The position numbers were made by a program, and so were the translations under genes. The notes under the pieces are model-generated. The model was given only the letters and a program-made list of their open reading frames with translations. It was not told where the DNA came from and searched no databases. Of a stretch of DNA of 64,000 bases, positions 23,288-52,299 are shown in pieces (position 1 is the stretch's first letter; the number at the start of each line of letters is the position of its first letter). This stretch comes from Batillaria attramentaria (taxonomy: Eukaryota; Mollusca; Gastropoda; Batillariidae), in contig JACVVK020000148.1 in assembly GCA_018292915.2 (NCBI GenBank), forward strand, positions 994,501 to 1,058,500, in the 5' to 3' direction.

Positions 23288-23514
23288 CTCCCTTGTCACC
23301 CCTCATGGTCAGTCACTGACATGTGGTTTCATGCTCGTTGTAACGGGACTTGCCTCTTGTCGTCCGCCCTCTGTGTGTCACGCCAGTGGGAAGTGGTTGG
23401 GGCAAGTTGTGACGGGACCCATCAGTGTGCCGTTAGCTGTTACGTAGCCAATACCCGAACTGACAAGCCAGTGACCGCCGTATTCACAAGAGGGTGCGAA
23501 CTCGACGAGCTGTC

Positions 23515-23632
23515 TGGCTAGAGTCGACCGCTCGTCTGAGTGTGATGCAACTGACGTGCCGTCATGTTGCGCTGGCTAGCCTCGACCGCTCGCCGGTGTC
23601 AGTGTGATGCAATATGACGGCACGTTGCGCCG
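23515..23632. repeat. Imperfect tandem duplication of about 58 bp
   Basis: Two units share GGCTAG, TCGACCGCTCG, AGTGTGATGCAA and GTTGCGC. The unit ends contain inverted forms of each other (GACGTGCCGTCA versus GACGGCACGT). Confidence 0.6.
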
Positions 23633-24084
23633 TCTCTCGGGCGGACTGCTGGCCGCGAGGTTGCATAATGGTGCTGTCTTGTGCTGTGACGATTTTGATT
23701 CAGGATGCGATTCGTGTCTGGACACTTACTGACACTTTCTCAGAAACCACAGTTACTAGAAAATATTAGAAATATCCAACATGGCACCATGGCAGTAGCT
23801 TACAAGGGCTATTCTAACGTATTCACTTTGAATGACCTCCCGTAAAGGTCAAGGTCAAAGGGTCATGATAAAGAGTTCACAAATTTTTCCAAACCACGAA
23901 CACTAGGTTACCCCCAACGTTATCGCTGCTAAAGAGTGAGTTTAATCAGTTTATGCATGTACATGTACTGTTTTATGACCTTGACCTTCAGAGGTTCACT
24001 GTGCATGGGCGATGTCTTCACTGAGTGTACTGTGACAAATTTCTAGTACTACCCTATAGTTGTTCACCCATTTTTTTTTTCTGA

Positions 24085-24995
24085 ACTGTTCCAGCCGGAC
24101 TTCGTCAATACGCTTCAGGGCCGTAGCTGCCTTCTCAACCCCAACCTTTTCTGTGTCTATGCCCTCTTCTTCTGGAGCCTAAATAAAAAAATAAAAAAAA
24201 AGACATCAAAACAGACGCAGCTGTAGCCATGAAAGTGACATTAGGCTTGCCATTCACTGATTTCAGTGAGGATGATTTAGTCTCCGAAATGACCGAGAAG
24301 CTTTTGTTTCATGTAGCGGACTGTGCAAGCTTCGCCACCACCACAAAATTCCATCGTTTTCTCAGTGAGATACCCAACTGTAAGTTGTTCATCATCGTTT
24401 CCAGTGAGGTAGTCGATGACCTGAACAACCGCTGTAGGACGGCCTGAACATTACCTTTTAACACCGAGCGCTGACTGACACGGTCTTTCCTGTTGAAATC
24501 AGTCGGCAGTCCCATTTCGGAAGTTTTAATCTCACACTTTGTGATATACTGACAGCATAAGCTGCATGTAGATCCGAAATTGCGTGTTTCAGTCTGCTTT
24601 TTACACTATTTGCCCACTCATCCTGACGAACAACGCCGTAAGCACTTGTTATGCTGTGTAGGAAATGAATTGTACCCACACGGTAGCTTTTGTAGCGCAT
24701 GTCATCAGTCTGCAAATTCACGCCGGTTTTTCGTGCAGAACAAACAACATGTCAGTAAGTCAAATGGCCGGAGACTGCGAACAGAAGTGTTGGCGCCTTG
24801 TTCTCGTTTTCTCTTCACATTTTGCATAAGTTGGATAGCAGTAAGCTTGCCCACCCCTTTTGCTCTTTCTTTACTCTTATTTCTGCCTCCATCGGTCCAT
24901 TCACCTGTCTTTTGCTCTCTTAAAATCTCCTCCGGGGGGAGGTCAGTAAGCGGGTGTCTGCTGACCCTTGGTCCAGTGAGACATCTGAGGGTCAT
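24085..24995 (-). pseudogene. Decayed gene of a putative tyrosine-recombinase-like mobile element, N-terminal part (copy 1)
   Basis: Read on the minus strand, three frames together give a recognisable N-terminal region: RKREQGANTSVRSLRPFD, CCLFCTK (CxxC), ADMNLQTDDMR, then WANSVKSRLKHAISDLHAA, then after a frameshift VVQVIDYLTGNDDEQLTVGY and ACTVRYMKQKLLGHFG. After an intron-like T-rich stretch comes a possible exon with APEEEGIDTEKVGVEKAA. I recognise this order (CxxC, DLHAADARYH-like, NDDEQLTV-like) from large uncharacterised proteins in invertebrate genomes whose C-terminal half carries an FNRRRxGEV motif; the second copy at 55030-56125 has that half. Function is inferred, and frameshifts make it non-functional. 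Confidence 0.55.
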
Positions 24996-25627
24996 TTCTG
25001 AAGGCCGACTTCACTGGATTCCCCCCACCTGGTCTTCAGCCTGGCGGGCTTTGTTCGCAGCGCCCTGCTGGTTCTGCTGAACACCTGTCACGTTGAAGAC
25101 CTTCACAACGCACCCCTCTCTGGTGCGTTGTTTTCCCGAACCGCCTCACGGCGGGGAGGTTCCGTGTTGGAGCGGTCTGTTCTCCAACTGCCTCCCAGGC
25201 ATGTTGTCTTCATTGGCAACTAAGGAATTTTCCTTCCTACCTCTCTGTCTATCCCTCACCAGCCCATTCGCCAGTCTCTTTCTCTTTAAAACCTCCCGAA
25301 TAAGAATTTAGCCGCTCTGTCCTTCCTCTCATCTCTCAGCTGATTTCTAAGTTCGGTCCTTTCATCTATATTTCTTCTTTTCAACCTCTCACTCACGTCT
25401 GCACTACCAGTGGTTAGGAATAAGTGATGTTGGGCATATGCTGCGAACTGGTTTATTGCGCCCAGAAGATGATAAGTTGCAATATTTGCTGTATATGCGC
25501 TTAGTATTTATCTTTGTTTTACCCAGTTGTAATTGTTATTTGTTTTCTACGCTTTTTTGTAATCGGGAGTTCGAGAAATTAGCATGAAGGTGCAGCGTCT
25601 CCTGCATGTCCTAGGTTTATATTGCCC
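24843..25627 (-). mobile_element. 5' block of the recombinase-like element, copy 1 (also the LINE empty site)
   Basis: About 785 bp matches 56133-57321 plus 63725-64000 apart from two insertions there. It starts at AAGCTTGCCCACCCC and runs to the shared AGGTTTATATTGCCC. It contains AGTTCGGTCCTTTCATC near 25342-25360, the unoccupied form of the site where the LINE inserted in the second copy. Confidence 0.8.
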
Positions 25628-25695
25628 CGTAGACCAGTTTGCATCCTTTGTCCAACGTTACATTTTTGTTTTTTTCATGTAGTGCAGGCACACTC

Positions 25696-25750
25696 GGCCG
25701 CGAATTAGTCTTTGTGGCTTGCGCGGCTTTAAGCCCTAAAAACTCACTCA
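25696..25750 (+). mobile_element. Short fragment matching the LINE 3' end
   Basis: It carries the GCCGCGAATTAGTCTTTG .. GCGCGGCTTTAAGCCCTAAA block seen at the 3' end of the LINE (63662-63720). Only the last 55 bp or so are present, so it is a strongly 5'-truncated copy or a SINE tail. Confidence 0.7.
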
Positions 25751-25912
25751 CCCTGGATAGCAGTAGGACTGGTGAATTCATTGCGACATTTGCTATCATG
25801 AACGTTTTGGCCTCTGTTCAGTGTGTATGTCCATACCACGCAGCTCACTGGCTCCGTCGACGCCTTCAACACCTTTTGCCCCCAGGGTACTAATATTTTA
25901 TTCCGGCTGAAT

Positions 25913-26361
25913 GACAAGAGATTTGGTCTGGTGGTTAAGGCATCCGACTTCGGATCCTGAGCTGCTTGGTTCGAGTCCCCGGTGGGCAGGAATATGGTTG
26001 GATTTTTCCATACCATATCGAGTCAGATCCATGTGCAGACTCGTTTACGGTGCCTGTCTCGCCTTCGTGTACACACGCACGCACAAATATCAAGTGTGCA
26101 CGCTAAAAATCCCACGTTCATCTTTCGAAGCAGAGTAGGCTGTGGCCGGTGGCGTGGTAAAACAGAAAATTTATTTAATACTGTCGCACGCCCAGAGTGA
26201 ATAGCGGGTGGAGGTTTGCACATAAAGTAGCGCTTATCGGCAGCAGGCTTTCACTGCTTCGTCCTCCGGCCCTGCGGCGCCATGGGCATCTCAGTAGAGA
26301 TGGATACGTGCGCCGAGGAGAAGTCTACCATACCATACCATACCATACCATACCATACCAT
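25913..26361 (+). mobile_element. tRNA-derived SINE, family D, with (TACCA)n tail
   Basis: The tRNA-like head has box A TGGTCTGGTGGTTAAGGC and box B GGTTCGAGTCC. A body of about 300 bp is followed by a pure pentamer tract of TACCA units near 26326-26361. Target duplications were not resolved. Confidence 0.7.
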
Positions 26362-27171
26362 TAATGTAAATTGGCCAGCAATCCCTGCCAACAGCTGCAA
26401 TTGATAAAGGGGAATTATGACCACCATAGGCTTCCACACTTTTCCTCCTATACACCCCCTTTGCGAGACAGTGATTTACCAAATAGCAATTATGTATTAA
26501 CAGCACAGCTGAGCATTTAATGATGGCACACATTAGTTTGTCCTCTGACAAAGGCCGGTTTTCAGTCGAAAAATAATTTTGGAGTAATTGTGTTTTGTCT
26601 GATGTGACGCTCTAATCGTGTTTTGAGTCACTTTTGATTTCGTGTCTTTCTACACGTTTTCAGTCTTATTGTTACCAAAGCTGTATGAAAATAAAGAATA
26701 TTATTACAGAAAATATAAGTTTCCATCAGAAATAAGACAAATGAGATTGTATTCCATACAACTATATCCTTCCACTAACCCGAAATCCACCGGAAAGAAA
26801 ACGAAAACGATCAAAAATGCTGTGAAACGATCTCCGTCGTGACGTAATCAGAGTGTTTGGCCTTGAAAGTATGACGCGACTTTCTCTCCCCCCCCCCCCC
26901 CCCTCTGCCATGCAGCCGAATGCTCTATGGAAGCCCAATGCAGCCGTCCATGAGTAAGAACTCATTTTTCTGTATAGATTTAATTCTTCTAAATTTCGGA
27001 ACGGACAGAATGTGAAAGAAAATGTACACAACACTTTTACAAATGTTTTGCACCCGATGCAAGTGAAACTGAAACTCTTCCAATATTTGAGAGCTGTTTT
27101 CATAGATTCCTTGGAGTAAACTGCGAATCCCAATTCAGTCCTGCACCGCTTACGTCTTCACTAGGTGTGAA
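26362..27171. other. No gene recognised
   Basis: A poly-C run lies near 26887-26903. No family motifs seen. Confidence 0.45.
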
Positions 27172-28350
27172 CTAGAGAGGCAGAGGCCTACTTGGCTCAC
27201 TTGCAAAATGGATCAAGGTCATTCAAAAGAGTATGGCTGTAAAGGTCTTATCAATGTCTATCATCATGTCAGGTGTCTCTGAAGACGTACGTAGGTCCTG
27301 AGAAAATTGCAATGTTGCAGTTTCCCACGGACAGCGTGTATATAAATGATATGGTCTTGACCTTGATCAAGTTCATTCAAACAATGAAACAATGTGTCCG
27401 TAAAGATCTTTTCAACATCTATCATTATGCGAAGTTTGATGCCTCTGGAGTTTGTAGTTCTTGCGAAAATGCCAACGTAAATATTCACAACAGACAGCTC
27501 TGATGACCTTGATCTTTTAGTCAAGGTCATTCTAGAGGGCATAAGTCGAAAGGTCTTATTGCTGTCTATCATCAGCCCAAGTTTGAAGCCTCTGCTGGTT
27601 TTTTGTGTGTCTGAGAAAATGCCAACATTATTATTATTATTATTTTAAAGTTTCCCGCACACAGCTTGTATGACTTGGCCTTGACTCAAGGCCACTGAAT
27701 GCAGATATGCCAATAAAGGTCTTTTCAATGTGTATCATGCAAAAAGTGATGTCTCTAGTGTTTGTACATTATGAGAAAATGCCAATGTGGAAATTCCGAA
27801 CTAACAGCTTTCATGACCTTGACCTTTAGTCAGGGTCATTCAAAAGGTAGGTTTCGAAAGGTCTTGTCGCTGTCTATCAGCAAGCCAGGTTTGGTGCCTC
27901 TGCTGTTTGCAGATTCTGAGAAAATGACAATGTTAAGGTTTTGGGGACACACACACACACACATACTTCTGCCTCTGCTTTTTTTCTGAGAAAATGCCAG
28001 TGTTCTCCAAAGTCAGGAGAAATAATACACATTCCATGGACCAATGTTTTTTAAGTTTTCCGCAAACACCTTGTATGGCCTTGACTCCAGGTCATTGAAT
28101 ACAGGTATGTTGGTAAAGGTCTTATCGATGTCTATCATTATGCCAAGTTTAATGCCTTTGGCCTTTGTAGATTCTGAGAAAATGCCCATATTAATTTTCC
28201 AAACAGACAGCTATAACGACCTTGGTCTTAGTCAATGTGATTCAAAAGGACATGTTTTTAAAAAGCCTTGTTGCTGTCCGCTATCAGCATGCCAAGTTTT
28301 TTCTGCTGTTTGTAGATTCCGAGAAAATGACATTGTTAAAGTTTTGGTGG

Positions 28351-28422
<72 letters not shown>

Positions 28423-28471
28423 CAGAGGGTTAATACATAGGCTCACTTTGTTACACAGGTGAGCCAAAAAG
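27172..28471 (-). mobile_element. Helentron-like non-autonomous element (HINE type), copy 1
   Basis: Read on the minus strand, the 5' side has TTTTTGGCTCACC with a hairpin (GGCTCAC/GTGAGCC, 28440-28465), then a long microsatellite ((CA)n on plus, 28352-28420), then about eight degenerate tandem units carrying TGACCTTGA/TCAAGGTCA motifs. Next come a subterminal inverted copy GTGAGCCAA, a 3' hairpin AGGC-CTCT-GCCT and the end CTCTCTAG followed by T. Sub-terminal inverted repeats, microsatellite, tandem core, 3' hairpin and CTAG end are the recognised anatomy of Helentron-associated elements. No ORF. Confidence 0.7.
28352..28420. repeat. (CA)n microsatellite inside Helentron-like copy 1
   Basis: About 34 uninterrupted CA units. 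Confidence 0.95.
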
Positions 28472-28593
28472 GCTACTCTAACAACGCAAATGGGAACAAA
28501 GTTGCGGTTGCTCGACCCAGCGTGGTAGCGTGTGTCCAGAAAGCGTCCTTTCTGCTGCAGGCTGTGGCGACAGTTGGATCGCTTTTTCAAATT

Positions 28594-46112
<17,519 letters not shown>

Positions 46113-46244
46113 GTAAGTGTGATTTTCCCCCCTTAGTAATGAAGTAGATATACCAACGAATCGCGTTTCGTTTCGTTTAGTTCGGGTTCGCTAAAAGCTC
46201 GCTGGCTGGAAATTACCTTTTTTTGTCGAGACAACAAAATGTGT

Positions 46245-46645
46245 TGCTACACGCCACTTACTACACCACTACACCCCACTTACTACACCACTACACCCCA
46301 CTTGCTACACCACTACACCCCACTTGCTACACCACACTACCCCACTTACTACACCACTACACCCCACATACTACACCACTACACCCCACTTGCTACACCA
46401 CTACACCCCACTTACTACACCACTACACCCCACATACTACACCACTACACCCCACATACTACACCACTACACCCCACTTGCTACACCGCTACACCCCACT
46501 TACTACACCACTACACGCCACTTACTACACCACTACACCCCACTTACTACACCACTACACCCCACATACTACACCACTACACCCCACTTGCTACACCACT
46601 ACACCCCACTTGCTACACCGCTACAACCCACTTGCTACACCGATA
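46245..46645 (+). repeat. 22-bp minisatellite, about 18 units
   Basis: Unit CTACACCACTACACCCCACT plus TA, TG or AT variants. It begins about 130 bp after the exon 4 donor. Open frames across it (Tyr/Thr/His/Pro-rich) are produced by the repeat. Confidence 0.93.
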
Positions 46646-46775
46646 CTCTGCTAACCCACTTGCTACACAATACTCTGCTACACAGCCCTGACTTGCTACC
46701 CCAGTACGCTGCTACATTCCCTAAATACACTGCTACCGTGTGACTTTGCCATGCATCATTTACAACAATTTTGAA

Positions 46776-46778
<3 letters not shown>

Positions 46779-46848
<70 letters not shown>
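46779..46848. repeat. (TG)n(GA)n compound microsatellite
   Basis: About 17 TG units followed by about 17 GA units. Confidence 0.95.
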
Positions 46849-46849
<1 letters not shown>

Positions 46850-47698
46850 ATGTCTAGACATTCCGTCAATCCGCAAAGCAAGCGAAGAAATGAACAAGGA
46901 GGAACGGCCCCGTCCTACAAATAGGCTAGGAAAATTGTTGAACAAGGTAGAACAAATTTGATCCTAACTTTTTATTACAGATTTCAGTAGAACACAGGCC
47001 CCTAATGCTGTGGTGGTCTCCGTGAATTTTTCCTCCGTCCGCGTCACCGTTAAAACGACCGTTTATCTTGCCATTTTCACTATATGAGCCCTATAAATGG
47101 GCTTTTGAGGGTGTGCACAAACTATGCGTGTTTGCGGGTACAGAACTCCACTCTAAATACGATTACTGTTAGACAAGACATGCATTGTTGACATACTGAA
47201 AATTTACCCCAATCAGAATGATGCTTCCTGGAAAATTGCGGCCAACAGTTTGGCCGTTGATTCAAAGGACCCTGTAAAACGGCAGTATTTGATGCTTGTG
47301 CACTTATCAGGTCACTGCAGGTGACATGTATCGCGGAAAACATTTACGAACATTGAATAATTTAGTCAAGAAACGCTTCTTTGGTGTTGTGAAGTTCCCT
47401 TGTCACCGCATGTGCAGGTACGTATGAAATATGATATCCAAGTGAGCGCTTTTTTCGGTAGCGATATGTTGGGGGTGTACTTACTAAAGTAGCTGCTGCT
47501 TGCGTTTGAGTAGTGAACGGTTTTTCTCAAAGAGCAGTGCACACTCAAGAATAGTGACCCAGTTGTGTCATATCAAAAGTTCTTTGAAATCGCTTTTGTA
47601 CTTTTGTCACAAACAGCCAACGAAAGTGCAACCTGTTTAATAATGGCTGCTAGTTCAGTACTAGCAAAGTGCAATGGAAATTATGTAGAGCACAACCT

Positions 47699-48296
47699 CA
47701 AGTCTATAGTAGTATGTGGCTGAATTCATTTCAAGTGTTATGAGGTATGTTAATCACACGGGAAACATGTTTTCAAGGTCAAGGTCATTGGTTTGTCTGT
47801 TTACTCCAAAACAGTTTACTTCATTGCTCAGAATAAGCATTTTGGTGCTGCGAACTTTTGTCCCCGTGGTTTGGTGAGTTCACAGCATCCTCAGAATAAA
47901 AATATGACTGCAAAATTTTCATAACTCAAGCGTGACCTTGACCTTTACTAGAGGTCACCAGAAAGGCATGCTTATCAATGCATAGTAGGCAAATGTTATG
48001 CCAAAAGTTGTATTTACAAAATTTTCACCCAGTCTCTATGACCTTTACTCCCAAGGTCAAGGTCACCAAAGTTGTCCACAAGAAATCTTCTCATACAAAC
48101 ATCGTTTGTGCTAATTTTGTTTTTCCTGGTGCTTGTGGCTGCTTGTTCTTTTGCTTATTCTAACACAGCGATGAAATAAAATGATTGGGAGTAAACAGAA
48201 GAACCGATGACCTTGACCTAGTAAACATGTTTGCCGTGTGATTAACATACCTCATAACACTTGAAATGAATTCAGCCACTTACTACTGTAGACTTG
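47699..48296. mobile_element. Foldback MITE nested in the long-TIR element
   Basis: Arms of about 108 bp (47699-47807 and 48189-48296) are inverted copies sharing AGTGTTATGAGGTATGTTAA, TCAAGGTCA and GTTTACTCC-like blocks. The interior has further TGACCTTGACC motifs (47932, 48055). Confidence 0.75.
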
Positions 48297-49675
48297 ATGT
48301 TGTTGTTCTACATACTCTCCATCACATTTTGCCAGTAATGTATGCCAGTAATTTTCATTTGTAAATTTGAGAATGTCCCCAAAAAGGCAAAATAACGGCG
48401 TTTGTTCCCAAGGAAAAACACTTGAAAATAAAAGAGATTTCCAAGATTTTGCTTTTGTGTCTATTGGTTTTTATTTGCATTCGTGTAATATTATTTTACT
48501 GGAAGTTTCATATTAAGTTTGTCTAATTTCTGTACCTGTACCTCAAACAGGAATTAATAAAAATGTCCGACATTTTCTGAGAACGTTAGAATTTGAGGCA
48601 AAAAGGTATACTTGTAATATTATTTTAGGGATGCTGGACCATTTCTCTAAAGCATGATGTGCGTCTGCAAATGATCTGTCAAGCGTCGCAGCTGCAGCAG
48701 CGTAATATGTCAGCCCGGTCCCCATCAGTAAGAGAAGTGGCGTCTATATGGAAATAGGAAGATAATTGATAACTGAGAGCCGCTACAGGCAAATCTGTTG
48801 TCATTTCGTTGACCATCGCAGGGTGTCTGGCCTAACATATCCAGTAGTCAAACTTGAAGTGTGAGTCACAATACCTGCTGCAGCGGCGTCAGTTGTAATC
48901 TTTGCTGTGTGTAGTCAATTTTTGAACCCAACCACAATATGGATTCCCGTCATTACCCCTCACAAGCCAAAGGGACATTGTGGATGGGCTAGTAACACGT
49001 AAATGCCAAACCTCTCCTCTAAAAGTTGGTCAATAACAAAAAAAACGCTGTGTACACTGTGGGCCGTCATATCTGGCTACTTGGTAACCTACCCCCCGTA
49101 GCAGTTAAATGCTCTGTTTAATTAGAAAAAGGTAATTTAAGTCACCTATTTCAAGCAGTGAAGAGTTCATATGAAATTTGATGTGGGATGTACGTTTTCC
49201 TTCTCCTGAATCACTCTACTTTATCCAATATGTAAAACAATGACAAGTTAAAACTGGTGGCTGCTAGCAGCAAATATAAACCTACCCCCACGCAGCATGT
49301 AATGAAGGAATGGAAAAAAAATGGGTAAAAATAATGACCGCTATAAAGAAGACGTGCTTGTTTAGATTCACGGATCTTTCTTCATACGACTAGTCATTGT
49401 CTTTTCCACCAAGACAAATGTATAAAAAGATATTGCGTCAAGTGTATCAATTATGGCAGGCTCTTTTGGTAAGCACCGCTTTCAGCCCATATAGGGAACT
49501 GATAGCTTCAATTAACAGCCATCTATAAGCAATGATCTCTCATACAAGTTCGGGAAGATACTTCTGAAACACCGAGCATGTGCCCGAATATTTGCATCAT
49601 ATTATACTTGTTTTCGCAAATACACCTTATCACAGCAACCAATCAAGTGTCCCTACTCCCATCATTACGCATATT
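48297..49675. other. Interior of the long-TIR element; no gene recognised
   Basis: AT-rich, no ORF of note, no family motif. Confidence 0.5.
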
Positions 49676-50614
49676 CAGCCATTATTAAACAGGTTGCACT
49701 TTCGTTGGCTGTTTGTGGCAAAAGTACAAAAGCGATTTCAAAGAACTTTTGGTATGACACAACTGGGTTACTATTCTTGAGTGTGCACTGCTCTTTGAGA
49801 AAAAACCGTTCACTACTCACAACGCAGCAACTACTTAGTAAGTACACCCCCAACATATAGCTACCGAAAAAAGCGCTCACTTGGATATCATATTTCATAC
49901 GTACCTGTACATGCGGTGACAAGGGAACTTCACAACACCAAAGAAGCGTTTCCTGACTAAATTGTTCAATGTTCGTAAATGTTTTCCGCGATACATGTCA
50001 CCTGCAGTGACCTGATAAGTGCACAAGCATCAAATACTGCCGTTTTACAGGGTCCTTTGAATCAACGGCCAAACCGATGGCCGCAATTTTCCAGGAAGCA
50101 TCATTCTGAATGGGTAAAATTTCAGTATGTCAACAATGCATGTCTTGTCTAACAGTAACCGTATTTAGAGTGGAGTTCTGCGCATTTCTGTACCCGCAAA
50201 CACGCATAGCTTGTGCACACCCTCAAAAGCCCATTTATAGGGCTCGTATAGTGAAAATGGTAAGATAAACGGTCGTTTTTAACGGTGACGCGGACGGAGA
50301 ACAAATTCACGGAGACCACCACAGCATTAGGGGCCTGTGCTCTACTGATTTCTGTAATAAAATGTTAGGATCAAATTTGTTCTACCTTCCGCTATATAAA
50401 AAGCCTAATTAGACTAGCCTAAAAGTTGTTTCTCCAAACTTCATTTATTTTGTCTGTTTTGTTGTTATTGTTGCCGGTTCTTCCCTCTCCAAGTTCTACC
50501 GATGACACTAGATCCTCTACGATCTCGACCGACTAGCCACGTGACTGGCGGTGGGGCCGGGTGGGGGAAGAAGGGAAAGAGAGAGAGAGAGAGGCAGAGA
50601 GAGAGAGGGTGGGT

Positions 50615-50785
50615 GGGTGGGTGTTTAGGAGTTTAACGTCCTTTTCCCCCACATAAGGGTGATATCAAAGACGGGGCAACGAGAAAAAAGGCCAGCACAA
50701 ATATTTGGCCCCAGCGGCCGGGATTCGAACTCTCGGCCCAAGCATTGAAAGTCCAACGCTCTACCATTCGGCCACACTGGCTCCC
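50615..50785 (-). mobile_element. tRNA-derived SINE, family A, copy 5
   Basis: Inverted copy: GGGTGGGTGGGTG tail, GGAGTTTAACGTCCTTTTCC body, GATTCGAACTCTCGGCCCAA box B region, TCTACCATTCGGCCACACTG box A region. Flanked by (AG)n on both sides. Confidence 0.85.
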
Positions 50786-50786
50786 C

Positions 50787-50820
<34 letters not shown>

Positions 50821-51191
50821 CAGTTCCGTGAACTAAACATTTGACGTCAGCCTCAGGCAGGTCGTCATACAGAGAGAGAGAGATGACGTCAATTCCGTGA
50901 AGTAAACTTTTGACGTCAGCCTCTAGCACTGAGATCGTCTGAGGATGCTTGTTCATGTCTTGTGATTTCCCCGTTGGCTTTGTGACTTCTCCGACTGAAT
51001 TATTTTTCACATGAAATCTGGAAGATCTAGAGGGCTGATGAAATGTCGGAAGCAGTGACGATACTTGCAGATTTTGTCTGTGAACCAAACATTTGACGTC
51101 AGCCTCACGCTGCTCGTCTGACAGATGATACTTCTACATATCTTGTGATTTCCTTGTTGCTTTTGTGGCTTCCGTGACTAAATTAATTTTT

Positions 51192-51999
51192 GCATAAAAT
51201 CTGGAAGATCTAGAGAGCTGATGAAACGTGGACTTAAGTGCCTTGGATTGTACTTACGAAATTGCAAAATTGGAACTTTTTTGACCGGCGTTTCTCGCAG
51301 AAACGTGAAAAATGTGTTTATCTAAAAGGTCTGCTATTCTTAATACTAAAGCTATAATAGTGCAGTAGTTCATGTCATATGTGCAGTTGGCACAAGTGAC
51401 AAAAATACCGGAATGATGAGTAATTTGAAGGAGTCTTTTCATAGATATTTGGCCTTATATGCAAACCACCCCTACCTCGGAAATATTTTTCTTACACAAA
51501 ACCTGTCAGAGCTACAGAGCTGTGCTACGAAAACAGGCAGTATAATTGGATGATCTTCCCAATTTCAGAAAACGAAGCCATTTGAACATTTTTTGCGAAA
51601 AAATTCGTAACATGACCGATTTTTAAAAATCGGCGATAACTCTTCTGAAAATGCAGTAGGCTAAAAATCGTGAAAGGTAGGTCTGGAGAAGGTGAATTCC
51701 CATTTTATCTCAAAGTAAAAAGGCCTCCAACGAGGTGGTTTAGCAGATAGCCATCATTACATCCGTCCACACACACACACAGACACACGTCTCACAACTC
51801 CCGCCAAAAAGAACGCAGCAGCATAGTGTGCACGTAAGGTGTCTATGACGCAGATTTCGTTACGTCACTGTGTGCGTGAAAGTAAGTATTGTGTGGAGAA
51901 ACGTCACAGTCTTGTTTTGTATCACTGAAACATGCTGCTGCGCGTAGCAAAATCTGCCCCGTCTCATAAAGTTGTTTCTCTATAGAGAAACAACTTAAA
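51192..51999. mobile_element. Half copy of foldback element F1
   Basis: It matches the left arm of 32911-34480 from the ATCTGGAAGATCTAGAG outer end to the central AGTTGTTTCTCTATAGAGAA, where it stops. A short CA tract (51771-51780) is where the long microsatellite is in the full copy. Confidence 0.8.
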
Positions 52000-52216
52000 A
52001 ATGAGTGAATTTTATTTAACAAATGACCCCCCCCCCCCCCCCCAACAAAAACATTTCATATGACATGCAATTGAAAGTACTTTCTGGGTAACCCAAAAAC
52101 GAAATACTGATATTGACACTTCAAAACTGACGTGCTGGAAGTTTGTTGTTGTTGTTGTTTTTACCCACATTATACAACAGAAGTCATGGAATAACAAAAC
52201 AGGAATCAAATGTCAT

Positions 52217-52259
52217 TTTTGGCTCCCTTGTGTAACAATGGGAGTCTATGTAATAACCC

Positions 52260-52299
<40 letters not shown>

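Larger units (their letters stand above)
46922..50421. mobile_element. 3.5-kb element with long inverted terminal repeats, no transposase seen
   Basis: Left repeat 46922-47649 and right repeat 49676-50421 are inverted copies (about 730-745 bp) with indels in the outer 40 bp; both ends start TAGGCTAG. It interrupts the R1 sequence CCTACAAAGTTGTTTC and is flanked by AAA on both sides, a 3-bp target duplication. The interior (about 2 kb) has no open frame over 70 codons and carries a smaller foldback element (47699-48296). Confidence 0.8.

Noticed and set aside
46223..46743. Long Tyr/Thr/His/Pro-rich open frames in all three frames
   Set aside because: Produced by the 22-bp minisatellite, which lacks stops in any frame; no independent coding evidence.
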